A stretch of DNA of 37,063 nt, from the NCBI GenBank assembly GCA_964636685.1, contig CAZWUK010000012.1, forward strand, positions 1-37,063. Direction: 5' to 3'. Position 1 is the first letter of the stretch; each line of letters starts with the position of its first letter. A program made the position numbers and the translations under genes. This DNA is from CAZWUK01 sp964636685 (GTDB lineage Bacteria; Bacillota; Clostridia; Christensenellales; CAG-138). The notes below the pieces were generated by a model, which saw only the letters and a list, made by a program, of their open reading frames with translations, made no database searches and was not told the DNA's origin. This document shows positions 8,343 through 16,092 of the stretch, piece after piece.

Positions 8343-9224
8343 GTGCGGTACGAAACGGTACGGGCAAAATCCGCATTGCACCGGCTGGAGCACGGTGTTC
8401 CCTATTCCTATGATCTCAACGTGTATCGCGGCTGCCAGCATGGCTGCCGCTATTGTTTTGCCCAATATTCGCACGGCTACCTCAACGATCCCGATTTTTT
8501 CTCCACGGTGTATGTCAAGACCAATATCGCGGAATGCCTGGAACGGGAGCTGTCCAATCCGCGCTGGAAGCGGGCGCTCATCAATCTCGGCGGCGTCACG
8601 GACAGCTATCAGGAGGCGGAGGCGACGTTTCGACTGATGCCGGATATATGGCGGCTGCTGATCCGTTATCGGACGCCCGCCTGCATATCGACCAAGTCCG
8701 ACCTGATCCTGCGCGACTTTGACCTGATCGCGGAGCTGTCCCGTACAGCCTATGCAAGCGTCGCTTCCACGGTGACTGCGATGGAGGATGCGGTACAGCG
8801 GGAGCTGGAGCCGGGCGCTGTCTCTACCCGGCGGCGGCTGGACATGCTCAAGACCTTTTCGGCGGCGGGGATTCCAACCGGTCTGCACGCCATGCCGCTT
8901 GTGCCGTATTTTACCGACAGCACGGAGAACATCGATGCGCTCTGCCGGGCGGCAAAGGAAGCGGAGACGCGTTACGCACTGTTTTGCGGGATGAAGCTCA
9001 CGGGAAAGACCTGTACGCGTTTTTTCGCCTTTTTGGAGCGGCGACACCCGGAACTGGTGGGAAGGTTTTCACAGCTCTACCGCACCGGGCATTTGGATAC
9101 GGACTACAAGCGCGCGCTGCATGAAAAGGTGGCGCTCGCAATGCAAAAATACGATTTAAGCAGCGATTACCTGCCTCAAACAGAAAAAGACAAACAGCTC
9201 CTCGAACAGCTTCGATTGTTTTGA
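8343..9224 (+). CDS. SPL-family radical SAM protein
   Basis: A 293-residue radical S-adenosylmethionine enzyme of the spore photoproduct lyase-like family. The cluster motif is C31-x3-C35-x2-C38 (GCQHGCRYCFAQY), which binds a 4Fe-4S cluster. The YSYDLNVYRGC lead-in and the later INLGGVTDSYQ, ACISTKSDL and MPLVPYFTDS stretches are typical of these Rv2578c/SplB-like proteins. It is shorter than genuine SplB and I do not see the C-terminal cysteine needed for photoproduct repair, so substrate is unknown. It uses a GTG start five bases after the cvpA-like stop with a weak ribosome site, suggesting coupled translation. Confidence 0.85.
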   Translation: MRYETVRAKSALHRLEHGVPYSYDLNVYRGCQHGCRYCFAQYSHGYLNDPDFFSTVYVKTNIAECLERELSNPRWKRALINLGGVTDSYQEAEATFRLMPDIWRLLIRYRTPACISTKSDLILRDFDLIAELSRTAYASVASTVTAMEDAVQRELEPGAVSTRRRLDMLKTFSAAGIPTGLHAMPLVPYFTDSTENIDALCRAAKEAETRYALFCGMKLTGKTCTRFFAFLERRHPELVGRFSQLYRTGHLDTDYKRALHEKVALAMQKYDLSSDYLPQTEKDKQLLEQLRLF

Positions 9225-9345
9225 GCAAAGGCGCGGCAGACTGCATCGGGACGCGGCGATTTGAAAAACCGTATCCCGCGCCGCCTGTACACCTGCTGTT
9301 TGCAGAAGCCAGAACGCTTCTGCCTCCCTCCGGACAACGCCAGAT

Positions 9346-9507
9346 TAGAGCGTGTTTCTAAAATCACGCAAGCGCAATTTCACGCCCTCGACCTGCATAT
9401 TTTCGTTAAAAAGCCTCGCCTTAGCACCACTAAGCCTACGTTTTTTGCCTCAATCTGCAAGCCGATGACGCAAAATTTCATCTTGCAGACTTTAAAAACA
9501 CACTCTA
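9346..9507 (-). mobile_element. 162-bp MITE-like element, copy A
   Basis: A non-coding element of 162 bp with terminal inverted repeats (TAGAGYGTGTTTYTAAA type at both ends). It matches the element at 29589-29750 in opposite orientation with seven mismatches and no gaps. Its ends are TA, which would fit a TA target duplication. Internal dyads include CTTAG/CTAAG and TCTGCAAG/CTTGCAGA. It carries no open frame of significance, so it would need a transposase in trans. It sits between the radical SAM gene and the next promoter. Confidence 0.8.
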
Positions 9508-9670
9508 GACCTATCGGCAGTCAAAAGCGGAACGTGTTCCGGAAAACGACGTTGGACTTTCCTAAAAAAAAGCAGCGCAAACGGATCCGGACAACTGTTT
9601 TTCACGGTTGCCTGTTTTTTTGTACGCAATTGTGATAAAATACGCGATAGTATTCCATTTTGGAGCGCTC
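9508..9670. other. Intergenic stretch without recognised gene
   Basis: Between MITE copy A and the promoter at 9671 I see A/T-rich tracts, including a run of eight A near 9565 and T-runs near 9600-9620, but no convincing gene, RNA or strong terminator. The 120 bases before the MITE (9225-9345) likewise hold only a weak GCGGCG/CGCCGC dyad. Confidence 0.5.
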
Positions 9671-9699
9671 TTGACAGAACGGGCGTGCCGTTGCATAAT
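9671..9699 (+). promoter_or_regulatory. Strong SigA-type promoter for the phosphodiester glycosidase gene
   Basis: TTGACA, 17-bp spacer, CATAAT. The predicted transcript start near 9706 lies downstream of the longest possible ATG at 9608, which rules that start out and supports the ATG at 9746. Confidence 0.85.
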
Positions 9700-9745
9700 A
9701 CGGAAAATCAATTGCAGTGAAGGAGCCCCGCGCGGGAATGAAGAT

Positions 9746-10786
9746 ATGAGACCGGAAGAAAAAAAAGGAACGCTCCTGCCCGTTTGGGCGGTGCTGCTGA
9801 TCGATCTGCTGTGCCTTGGAGTTGCGCTGTGCGTGTTTGCACTGTTTCACCATGTGCTGCCGCAGCAGATGCGTCCCGAGGAGACGCACGCGTTGACGGC
9901 GGGCACGCCGTCGCCTTCGCAGACGCCGGAGCAGCAGGAGGTGGTGCTCGTTCCCACCGTGACGCCCGAGGCAGAAACGCCGACGCCCACGCCGCCCGCA
10001 ACGCAGTGGGGCGCAAAGTTTCAGGAGCATTTTTCCCAAGGGATCACGGCGACCGATACCAGCTATCAGAGCAGCGGGATCTCCGTGACGATGCACACCA
10101 TGGAAAAAGACACCGAGAACGGGCATGTGACCTACTATGTGGCGGATATCTATCTGGCGGACGTCAAATATTTCCGGTCGGCGTTTGCCGAGGACACCTA
10201 CGGCAAGGGCTACCGCGAGCAGCTGATCGACATGGCGGTGAGAAACCGCGCAATCACGGCGATGACCGGCGACTATTACGGCAATCACTCCTCGGGAATC
10301 GTCATTCGAAACGGGGAAATCTACCGTACCAGCGACAGCAAATACGACGTTTACGTATTGTATTTGGACGGTACGATGGAAACATATGCGGGCGCGGATT
10401 TTGACGCGGAGGCGGCGATTGCGCGCGGCGCGTGGCAGGCCTGGGTATTCGGGCCGGCGCTGCTGGACGAAAATGGGCAGGCGGCAACCAGCTTTAAGAC
10501 CTCAAGCCACATCAAGAGCATCAACCCCCGTTCTGCGCTGGGCTATTACGAGCCGGGACATTATTGCTTTATCGCGGTGGATGGGCGCGCGGGCCGACGC
10601 TCCGTGGGCGTCACGATCGAACAACTCGCCGCAATCATGCAGGAGCTCGGCTGTACGGCGGCATACAATTTCGACGGCGGCGATTCCGCGGCGCTGACGT
10701 TCTCGGGGACGCTTGTAAACCAACCCTCCGGCGGAGGCCGGGCACTGAGCGATTGCTTGATGATCTGTGAGGTGGCTGACGAATGA
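9746..10786 (+). CDS. Membrane-anchored phosphodiester glycosidase (NAGPA-domain) protein
   Basis: A 346-residue exported protein: short cytoplasmic head, one membrane helix (about residues 12-35), a Pro/Thr/Glu-rich linker (about 45-85), then a domain related to N-acetylglucosamine-1-phosphodiester alpha-N-acetylglucosaminidase. Recognisable are AITAMTGDYYGNHSSGIVI, KSINPRSALGYY and the NFDGGDSAAL stretch that parallels the family's DGGxS signature. Known members remove sugars from phosphodiester-linked glycans, so a wall teichoic-acid or polysaccharide substrate is plausible but unproven. The ATG at 9746 was chosen because the promoter lies after the earlier ATG. Its ribosome site is weak; a stronger AAGGAG further up precedes a three-codon ORF (MKI) whose TGA overlaps this ATG. 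The next gene overlaps as ATGA. Confidence 0.85.
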   Translation: MRPEEKKGTLLPVWAVLLIDLLCLGVALCVFALFHHVLPQQMRPEETHALTAGTPSPSQTPEQQEVVLVPTVTPEAETPTPTPPATQWGAKFQEHFSQGITATDTSYQSSGISVTMHTMEKDTENGHVTYYVADIYLADVKYFRSAFAEDTYGKGYREQLIDMAVRNRAITAMTGDYYGNHSSGIVIRNGEIYRTSDSKYDVYVLYLDGTMETYAGADFDAEAAIARGAWQAWVFGPALLDENGQAATSFKTSSHIKSINPRSALGYYEPGHYCFIAVDGRAGRRSVGVTIEQLAAIMQELGCTAAYNFDGGDSAALTFSGTLVNQPSGGGRALSDCLMICEVADE

Positions 10787-11058
10787 TATTTCGAAAGATC
10801 CTGCCGCATGTGACGATGATCCTTGCGATGATGTTTCTTCTGTTCGTGGTGCTGGACGCCTACAACCCGATGATGGAGTTTTTAAACAACGACATTTCAA
10901 AAGGGCTGCTGATTGCGCTGTGCGTTTCGGCGCTCGGGTCGGGGATTCTGCTTTGGCGCAGCAACCGCCGCCATGCCGCGATGCAGGCGCGACGTCATGC
11001 CGAAAAGCATCAGATTAACCGTTCTGTGCGTACTGCGGCACAGCAAAAAAAGAACTGA
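10783..11058 (+). CDS. Small two-helix membrane protein, unknown function
   Basis: A 91-residue protein with two hydrophobic helices (about residues 8-25 and 42-58) and a basic C-terminal tail rich in Arg, His, Gln and Lys. Its ATG overlaps the stop of the phosphodiester glycosidase gene as ATGA, so it is co-translated with it and may be a membrane partner. No family was recognised. An intrinsic terminator follows about 75 bases later. Confidence 0.7.
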   Translation: MIFRKILPHVTMILAMMFLLFVVLDAYNPMMEFLNNDISKGLLIALCVSALGSGILLWRSNRRHAAMQARRHAEKHQINRSVRTAAQQKKN

Positions 11059-11133
11059 ATAAAGAGCGGCGCATGGGATCGTGTAAATCCCGTGCCCGCC
11101 CTGTCAAAAAAACAAAGGTTTCTCGGCAGACTG

Positions 11134-11157
11134 AGCTAGGCGTTGCCTAGCTTTTTT
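11134..11157 (+). terminator. Intrinsic terminator
   Basis: AGCTAGGC, loop GTT, GCCTAGCT followed by six T. A compact perfect 8-bp stem with a T-tract ends the phosphodiester glycosidase operon. Confidence 0.9.
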
Positions 11158-11216
11158 GGTCGGATTTTCCATTCCAAAGGGATGGTAAAATGCAGATAAT
11201 ACTATTTCTGAAGGGT

Positions 11217-11339
11217 AATGCAAAAATAGGAACAAAAAAATTTAATTCGTGCCGCGAAGCAAAAACGCAGGCGCAGCCGACAGCTGCGTCAGGTTTTGGC
11301 GACAAAGGCACGGGCTAAAAACTGTTCCTAATTTGCATT
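11217..11339. other. 123-bp palindromic segment of unknown nature
   Basis: The outer arms AATGCAAAAATAGGAAC and GTTCCTAATTTGCATT are near-perfect inverted repeats. Inside are GTGCC/GGCAC and a long imperfect stem closing on CGCAGC-CGACA-GCTGCG. The whole could fold as one extended bulged hairpin. It could be a structured RNA or a small non-autonomous element. No strong promoter and no T-tract were found, and no second copy exists in this window. The rest of 11158-11402 holds nothing recognisable. Confidence 0.55.
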
Positions 11340-11402
11340 CATGTTCAGAATTTGGAAGGCTCTGATTGATTCGGCATGGCGGCACGGCTCTTGCCACGCC
11401 GC

Positions 11403-12719
11403 TTAATACCGCACCTCAAAATCCGTTACCGCGATTTTCTTTTCGAGAATGCGGCAGACGCTTTCGTTGATGCGTTCCTCTGTCAGCGTGCCGGCTTCTA
11501 CGGCGGAAGCGAGCGCTTCCATGATGGCGATTTGCTTGTCGCTCTGCGCGCCGCACAGAATCAGATCGCCGCCGGCGTTGATAAACTGCACCGCCGCCGC
11601 ACCGACGTCATACCGTGCGACAAGCCCCTCCATCCGGAAATCATCGCTGATAACAAGCCCCTGAAAGCCCATCTCCGTGCGCAAAATATCGGTGATGAAG
11701 ATGCGAGACATGGAGCTGATGTTGTCGGGGTCGATCTGCGGGAAAAGCAGATGCCCGACGAGCATTGCGTCAACCCTTGCGTCGATGGCTGCCTGAAACG
11801 GAACCAGATCGTAGGCGCGAAGCTCTTCAAGCGTTTTATCGATGACAGGCGTAGTCTCATGGGAATCGACGTCTGCCGCGCCGTGCCCCGGAAAATGCTT
11901 GGCGGTGGAGAGACAGCCGCTTTCCGACAGGCCTTCGATCACTGCGGCGCCGATTGTCGAGGCCACCGCCGGATCGTCGCTGATGATGCGCGTGCCGAGA
12001 AACGACGTCATGGGATCGGACGCGATGTCGAGCACCGGCGCGAGATCCATATTGATGCCGACCGTGAGCAGCTTGGCGCCGATGGTGGAAAACTGCGTCT
12101 TGGCCTCCTCCGCGTCGTTTCTGCGGCCGAGCGTGCGCGCCGAGGAGGGCCACGGACTCCAGCGGAAGCGGACGACGGAGCCGCCCTCTACGTCGGTGCT
12201 GATAAGCAGCGGAATCTCGGAAACGTTGGCTTCCGTCAGGCGCGCGGTCAGCTTCTGCGTCTGCTCAAAGCCGCCGTCGGCATTGCCGCTCTCAATGTTG
12301 GCGCCGTACAGAATGTTGTTTCCAACGTGATATTTTTCAAAGATATCGGTAAAGACGGCGCTTGGCGCGCTCGTTCCGGAAAACCCAAACATCACCAGCT
12401 GTCCCAGCTTGTCCTCCAGGGACATGCGGGAAACGTACAGCTGGATCCATTCCGACTCGGTGGTGGGCTCCGGCGTCGCGCTCGGGCGCGGCGTGCGCGT
12501 AACGGCGGGCGTCGCGGTCGGGGTGGGCGTGACGCCGTTTTGCACAGAAGCGGGGGAGCCATTCAAAACCGTGTTGGCGGGAGCATCCTCCGTGGGTGTA
12601 TTTTTTGCGGTAACGGTTACTACAAATATTACCCCGGTAATGATGACTGCGAACACGGCAAGTGTTAAAATCATCCATTTTAGCGATTCTCTTAACAAAA
12701 TGCGCTCCGATTCAGACAA
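11403..12719 (-). CDS. Membrane-anchored GH3 beta-N-acetylhexosaminidase-like glycosidase
   Basis: A 438-residue NagZ-like family 3 glycoside hydrolase. An N-terminal helix (about 15-37) anchors it outside the cell, followed by a Thr/Pro-rich linker (60-87). The barrel starts at LEDKLGQLVMFGF and contains STDVEGG, the KHFPGHG motif (274-280), the DSH motif (285-287) that supplies the general acid/base histidine in NagZ-type enzymes, and the nucleophile region LVISDDFRME (D359/D360). These features favour release of N-acetylglucosamine from muropeptides or other glycans rather than beta-glucosidase activity. The start is TTG with AGGA just upstream, below a strong promoter. Confidence 0.9.
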   Translation of the reverse strand: MSESERILLRESLKWMILTLAVFAVIITGVIFVVTVTAKNTPTEDAPANTVLNGSPASVQNGVTPTPTATPAVTRTPRPSATPEPTTESEWIQLYVSRMSLEDKLGQLVMFGFSGTSAPSAVFTDIFEKYHVGNNILYGANIESGNADGGFEQTQKLTARLTEANVSEIPLLISTDVEGGSVVRFRWSPWPSSARTLGRRNDAEEAKTQFSTIGAKLLTVGINMDLAPVLDIASDPMTSFLGTRIISDDPAVASTIGAAVIEGLSESGCLSTAKHFPGHGAADVDSHETTPVIDKTLEELRAYDLVPFQAAIDARVDAMLVGHLLFPQIDPDNISSMSRIFITDILRTEMGFQGLVISDDFRMEGLVARYDVGAAAVQFINAGGDLILCGAQSDKQIAIMEALASAVEAGTLTEERINESVCRILEKKIAVTDFEVRY

Positions 12720-12754
12720 ATAGTCCTGTTTTTATTAACAATTTATTCATATCT

Positions 12755-12786
12755 ATTATAGTTTGCTTATGCCGGTTTGTAAACCG
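12755..12786 (-). promoter_or_regulatory. SigA promoter of the GH3 gene with overlapping palindrome
   Basis: On the minus strand TTTACA, 17-bp spacer, TATAAT. The -35 hexamer is embedded in the palindrome CGGTTTGTAAACCG (12773-12786), which could be a repressor operator; the regulator is unknown. Confidence 0.75.
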
Positions 12787-12843
12787 TTATATATTGGAGA
12801 TGTTGACGAATGAGAAACCCGGAAAACCCCTTGTGGGATGGCG

Positions 12844-12872
12844 TTTTCAGGGCGCGAAAAGTATGGTATACT
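12844..12872 (+). promoter_or_regulatory. Extended -10 promoter of the Lit-like/tsaD operon
   Basis: TTTTCA, 17-bp spacer, TATACT with an upstream TGG (extended -10). It lies 44 bases before the start codon, which has AAAGGA as ribosome site. Confidence 0.75.
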
Positions 12873-12915
12873 AAATCGTTACAGAAAATGAATTTCCGAA
12901 CAGAAAGGAAACGAC

Positions 12916-13629
12916 ATGAAAAGGCACATAGGCTTTGCAGTATCCGCGCTTGGGAATCTGCTGCTGGTGGTGGCGATCCTGTTTACCACGCTGCAGTGCG
13001 TTCTACACGACGATACTTTTTTATACGATACCTTTGCGCGTCTTGACGTTGCCGCCTCCATGGATACCACGACGCAGGAGCTGGTCAAGGCCACCCGCAG
13101 CATGGTCGATTATATGGAGGGGACAAGAGAGAGCATTTCCACCGTCGTGACAATTGGCGGCGTCGAACAAGAGATGTTCACGAATCCGCAGGAATACACC
13201 CATATGGAGGATGTGATGCGGATCTGGCAAATGTTTCGAGCGGCGCGGAATATTTTTGTGATCGCAGGCTTTGTTCTTCTGCTGCTTGCGATGCTCTGGA
13301 ATCGTAAAAACGCCCTTGGTACGCTGGCGCGGGGCTATCTGACCGGACTTGGCCTGGCGCTCCTGATCTTCGGCGCGGCGGGCGTCTATGCGGCGCTGGA
13401 CTTTGACGCGTTCTGGACGTTTTTTCACAGGCTGCTTTTTTCCAACAGTCTATGGCTGTTTGATCCTGCGACCAGCCGCATGATTAACATGCTGCCGGAA
13501 ACGTTCTTTTCCGCGGTAATCGTCCGCTTCTTCCTATGGGCGGGCGCGCTCCTTGCGCTGCTTGCCGCGGCGTCGGCAGCCGTGCTGATAAAAAGACCTG
13601 ACACAACGAAGGGAGGCGCGGCGGCATGA
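12916..13629 (+). CDS. Lit-like (TIGR01906/DUF1461) integral membrane protein
   Basis: A 237-residue membrane protein of the family that includes Lit, lipoprotein intramolecular transacylase, which moves an acyl chain on diacylated lipoproteins to give lyso-form lipoproteins. There are four hydrophobic helices (about 5-28, 113-128, 140-162 and 200-225) with an extracellular loop between the first two. The THMEDV motif gives a conserved histidine at H96, and FFHRLLF gives H171 just before the family-like stretch FDPATSRMINMLPETFF (182-198). The two histidines are spaced as I recall for Lit. It overlaps the next gene as ATGA. Transacylase activity is inferred from family membership and retained histidines. 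Confidence 0.78.
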   Translation: MKRHIGFAVSALGNLLLVVAILFTTLQCVLHDDTFLYDTFARLDVAASMDTTTQELVKATRSMVDYMEGTRESISTVVTIGGVEQEMFTNPQEYTHMEDVMRIWQMFRAARNIFVIAGFVLLLLAMLWNRKNALGTLARGYLTGLGLALLIFGAAGVYAALDFDAFWTFFHRLLFSNSLWLFDPATSRMINMLPETFFSAVIVRFFLWAGALLALLAAASAAVLIKRPDTTKGGAAA

Positions 13630-14969
13630 AGCGTATGTCCGTGATTTTCTCAACGATCGGCGCGATTGCGCTGATTCTCTGCATTCTGTTTACGGTTTTG
13701 CAGATCATCGCCAATGACGATACCGTCATCAACAACGAGTTTACAACACTGTCCATCTCCAAGAGCATGGGCATGACCAACTCCGATCTGGTGCTTTCCA
13801 CCACGAACCTTGTGGATTATCTGGAGGGCACGCGCGAGAGCATTTCCACGACGGTTACAATCAACGGGGAAAAGCAGGAGATGTTCCCGCTGCAGGAGGA
13901 GATCGACCGGATGGAGTATGTCCGCTCGCTTTGGCAGCAGGGCAAGCAGTTCCGGCAGGTCGGCATATTTGTGGCGCTTGCGTGCTTTCTTCTGGCGGCG
14001 ATGCTGGACTTTCGCGCGTCGCTGCATACGCTGGCGGTAGGCTATTGCTCCGGGCTGTTTGTCACCGGGATGGTGCTCGGCTTTTTCGGAAGCTGGGCGG
14101 CGATGGATTTTTCAAGCTTTTGGAAGTTTGTGTACGATTCGATCTTCTGGGAGAGCCTGACGACGTTTGACACGGTCAACAGCCGCTTGGTCAAGATGCT
14201 GCCGGATCAGTTTTTTGGCGATATTCTAGGTCGCTTCGGCGGATATACCGCAGTGGTGCTGCTGGTGCTGCTGGGGCTTTCCATCCTTGCGATTGCGGCG
14301 CACAACCGGCGGGTACGCCGCGAGGAGGCGGCCGCCGAGCGCGCCGCTGCGGAAAAAGCGGCGGCACGCAAGAAAAAGAAGACCGCCAAGGGCGTCGCCG
14401 CGGAACCGGAGAATGCGGAACGACCCAGAAAAAAGAAGAAGCCCGAGGACGCGGAGACAAAGCAGCCGCTGGAGGAAGACGCGACGCCGCGCAGGAAAAA
14501 AACGGCGGCGGATGCGGATAAGGCGGAGAAACCGGTCGGTCAGGACGCGCCGGCACGCAAGAAAAAGCCGGTTTCGGAACCGGAGCGCAGGACAAAGCGC
14601 GCGGATGCGCGACCTTTGCGGGACGAGCGCTCCGCAAAGGAAGCATCGCACAAGAAACGGCGCCCGATTGCGGAGGAAGCGCCGGCGAAGAAGAAAAAAC
14701 GCCCCGTTTCGCCGGAAGCGCTGGAACGGCACGCTGCTGAAAAGGCAAAGCAGCGCGTCGCCGCGCAAACGCCGCCCGTGCAGGAGCAAGAGAAAGAATT
14801 GACCTTTGCCGAGATGTACGCGCGCACAATGGATCAGACCGGCGAGATCCGCCGCCCGACCGCCGCGCAGCCGATAGAAGCAGAGCGCCGCCCCGAACGC
14901 GCCGCGCAGAGAAAGCCCCCCGCGCCGGAGGAGGAGCAAGCGGGCTTTAACCTGTTTGGAGACGATTGA
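13626..14969 (+). CDS. Second Lit-family paralogue lacking both key histidines, with long basic tail
   Basis: A 447-residue protein whose first about 225 residues are clearly paralogous to the preceding gene: shared VDYMEGTRESIST/VDYLEGTRESIST, QEMF, and SRLVKMLPDQFF in place of SRMINMLPETFF. At the positions of H96 and H171 it has R95 (IDRMEYV) and Y170 (KFVYDSIF), so it is probably not a transacylase. After the last helix comes a roughly 220-residue cytoplasmic tail rich in Lys, Arg, Ala, Glu and Pro with recurring KKKK or KKRR clusters, ending in NLFGDD. Such a tail suggests a scaffold or a nucleic-acid or acidic-lipid contact. The Shine-Dalgarno of tsaD lies inside its last codons. Confidence 0.75.
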   Translation: MKRMSVIFSTIGAIALILCILFTVLQIIANDDTVINNEFTTLSISKSMGMTNSDLVLSTTNLVDYLEGTRESISTTVTINGEKQEMFPLQEEIDRMEYVRSLWQQGKQFRQVGIFVALACFLLAAMLDFRASLHTLAVGYCSGLFVTGMVLGFFGSWAAMDFSSFWKFVYDSIFWESLTTFDTVNSRLVKMLPDQFFGDILGRFGGYTAVVLLVLLGLSILAIAAHNRRVRREEAAAERAAAEKAAARKKKKTAKGVAAEPENAERPRKKKKPEDAETKQPLEEDATPRRKKTAADADKAEKPVGQDAPARKKKPVSEPERRTKRADARPLRDERSAKEASHKKRRPIAEEAPAKKKKRPVSPEALERHAAEKAKQRVAAQTPPVQEQEKELTFAEMYARTMDQTGEIRRPTAAQPIEAERRPERAAQRKPPAPEEEQAGFNLFGDD

Positions 14970-14970
14970 A

Positions 14971-16023
14971 ATGACCTACGATATGTTGGCGCAAAAAAAA
15001 CTGGACGGACTGCGGGCGTCGGGCAGGATAACGGTGCTTTCCATTGAGACGTCCTGCGATGAAACCGCCGCCGCCGTGGTAAAAAACGGCAGGCAGGTGC
15101 TTTCCAACGCCGTACACACGCAGATCCCGCTGCATGTCCGCTATGGCGGCGTGGTGCCGGAGATTGCCAGCCGGAACCATGTGGAGATGATCGGGCCGGT
15201 GGTGGACAAAGCGCTTGCCGACGCCAAGATGACGCTGGCGGACGTGGACGCCGTCGCCGTGACGCATGGCCCGGGCCTTGTGGGAGCGCTTCTGGTGGGG
15301 CTCAACTATGCCAAGGGGCTGGCGTTTGCCGCGGGGCTGCCCTTTGTGGGCGTGAACCACATTGCCTCGCACATTGCGGCAAACTACCTGACCTATCCGG
15401 ATCTGCAGCCGCCGTTTTGCTGCCTTGTGGCCTCCGGCGGGCACAGCCACATCATACAGGTGGAGGATTACGACGCTTATCGCCTGATCGGGCGCACACG
15501 CGACGACGCAGCCGGCGAAGCGTTCGACAAGGTGGCGCGCGTGCTGGGGCTTCCGTATCCCGGCGGGCCGGCGCTGGAAAAGCTGGCGCGCGAGGGCAAT
15601 CCCAACGCGATCCGCTTCCACAGCGCGTTCAACGAGGGCGACGGGTTTGATTTCAGCTTTTCGGGGATCAAGACGGCGGTCATCAACTACATTCATACCA
15701 ATGAGCAAAAGGGGGTTCCCGTCAACCGTGCCGACGTCGCCGCTTCCTTCCAGCATACGGTGGTAACGCTGCTTTCCGACAAGGCGGTACGCGCCGCGGA
15801 CACGACCCTGGCGCTTGCCGGCGGTGTTTCTGCAAACCGCGCGCTGCGCGAGGCGCTGCAACAAAAATCCGACGGCAAGGGGATTCGGTTCTGCTGCCCG
15901 GACTTTGCCTATTGCACGGACAACGCCGCAATGGTGGGCAGCGCCGCCTATTATCGTCTGATGGCGGGGCATAGGGACACGCTGGATCTCAATGCGGATC
16001 CGGCGCTGAAGCTTGCCGACTAA
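14971..16023 (+). CDS. tsaD: tRNA N6-adenosine threonylcarbamoyltransferase
   Basis: Transfers threonylcarbamoyl from threonylcarbamoyl-AMP to A37 of ANN-decoding tRNAs, with TsaB and TsaE. Motifs: VLSIETSCDETAAAVV at the N-terminus, YGGVVPEIASRNH, the metal-binding NHIASHIAANY (HxxxH), ASGGHSH, GEAFDKVARVLGLPYPGG, FDFSFSGIKTAV, and ALAGGVSANRALRE, with TDNAAMV near the end. 350 residues, typical length. The ATG at 14971 is preferred over the TTG at 14956 because GGAG sits nine bases before it; it begins one base after the stop of the upstream gene. An intrinsic terminator follows. Confidence 0.97.
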   Translation: MTYDMLAQKKLDGLRASGRITVLSIETSCDETAAAVVKNGRQVLSNAVHTQIPLHVRYGGVVPEIASRNHVEMIGPVVDKALADAKMTLADVDAVAVTHGPGLVGALLVGLNYAKGLAFAAGLPFVGVNHIASHIAANYLTYPDLQPPFCCLVASGGHSHIIQVEDYDAYRLIGRTRDDAAGEAFDKVARVLGLPYPGGPALEKLAREGNPNAIRFHSAFNEGDGFDFSFSGIKTAVINYIHTNEQKGVPVNRADVAASFQHTVVTLLSDKAVRAADTTLALAGGVSANRALREALQQKSDGKGIRFCCPDFAYCTDNAAMVGSAAYYRLMAGHRDTLDLNADPALKLAD

Positions 16024-16042
16024 AATATGTTCTGACAAGTCT

Positions 16043-16077
16043 ACAAGCCGGCTTTTTTGCTTGGCTTGTGTTTTTTT
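16043..16077 (+). terminator. Intrinsic terminator after tsaD
   Basis: ACAAGCC and GGCTTGT pair across a T-rich 13-base loop, followed by seven T. It ends 16 bases before the convergent cyclic-di-GMP gene. Confidence 0.85.
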
Positions 16078-16092
16078 GTGCAAAAGTCCCGC

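Noticed and set aside
9608..9745. Longer N-terminal extension of the phosphodiester glycosidase ORF
   Set aside because: The consensus TTGACA-17-CATAAT promoter lies within it, so the transcript starts after this ATG; the membrane helix immediately follows the ATG at 9746.
11217..11339. 6S RNA
   Set aside because: Length is short, there is no T-tract terminator or clear promoter, and I could not see the expected central bubble pattern.
14226..14939. Long minus-strand ORFs opposite the basic-tail region
   Set aside because: They are shadows of the Lys/Ala/Arg-rich coding frame; no ribosome site or recognisable domain.
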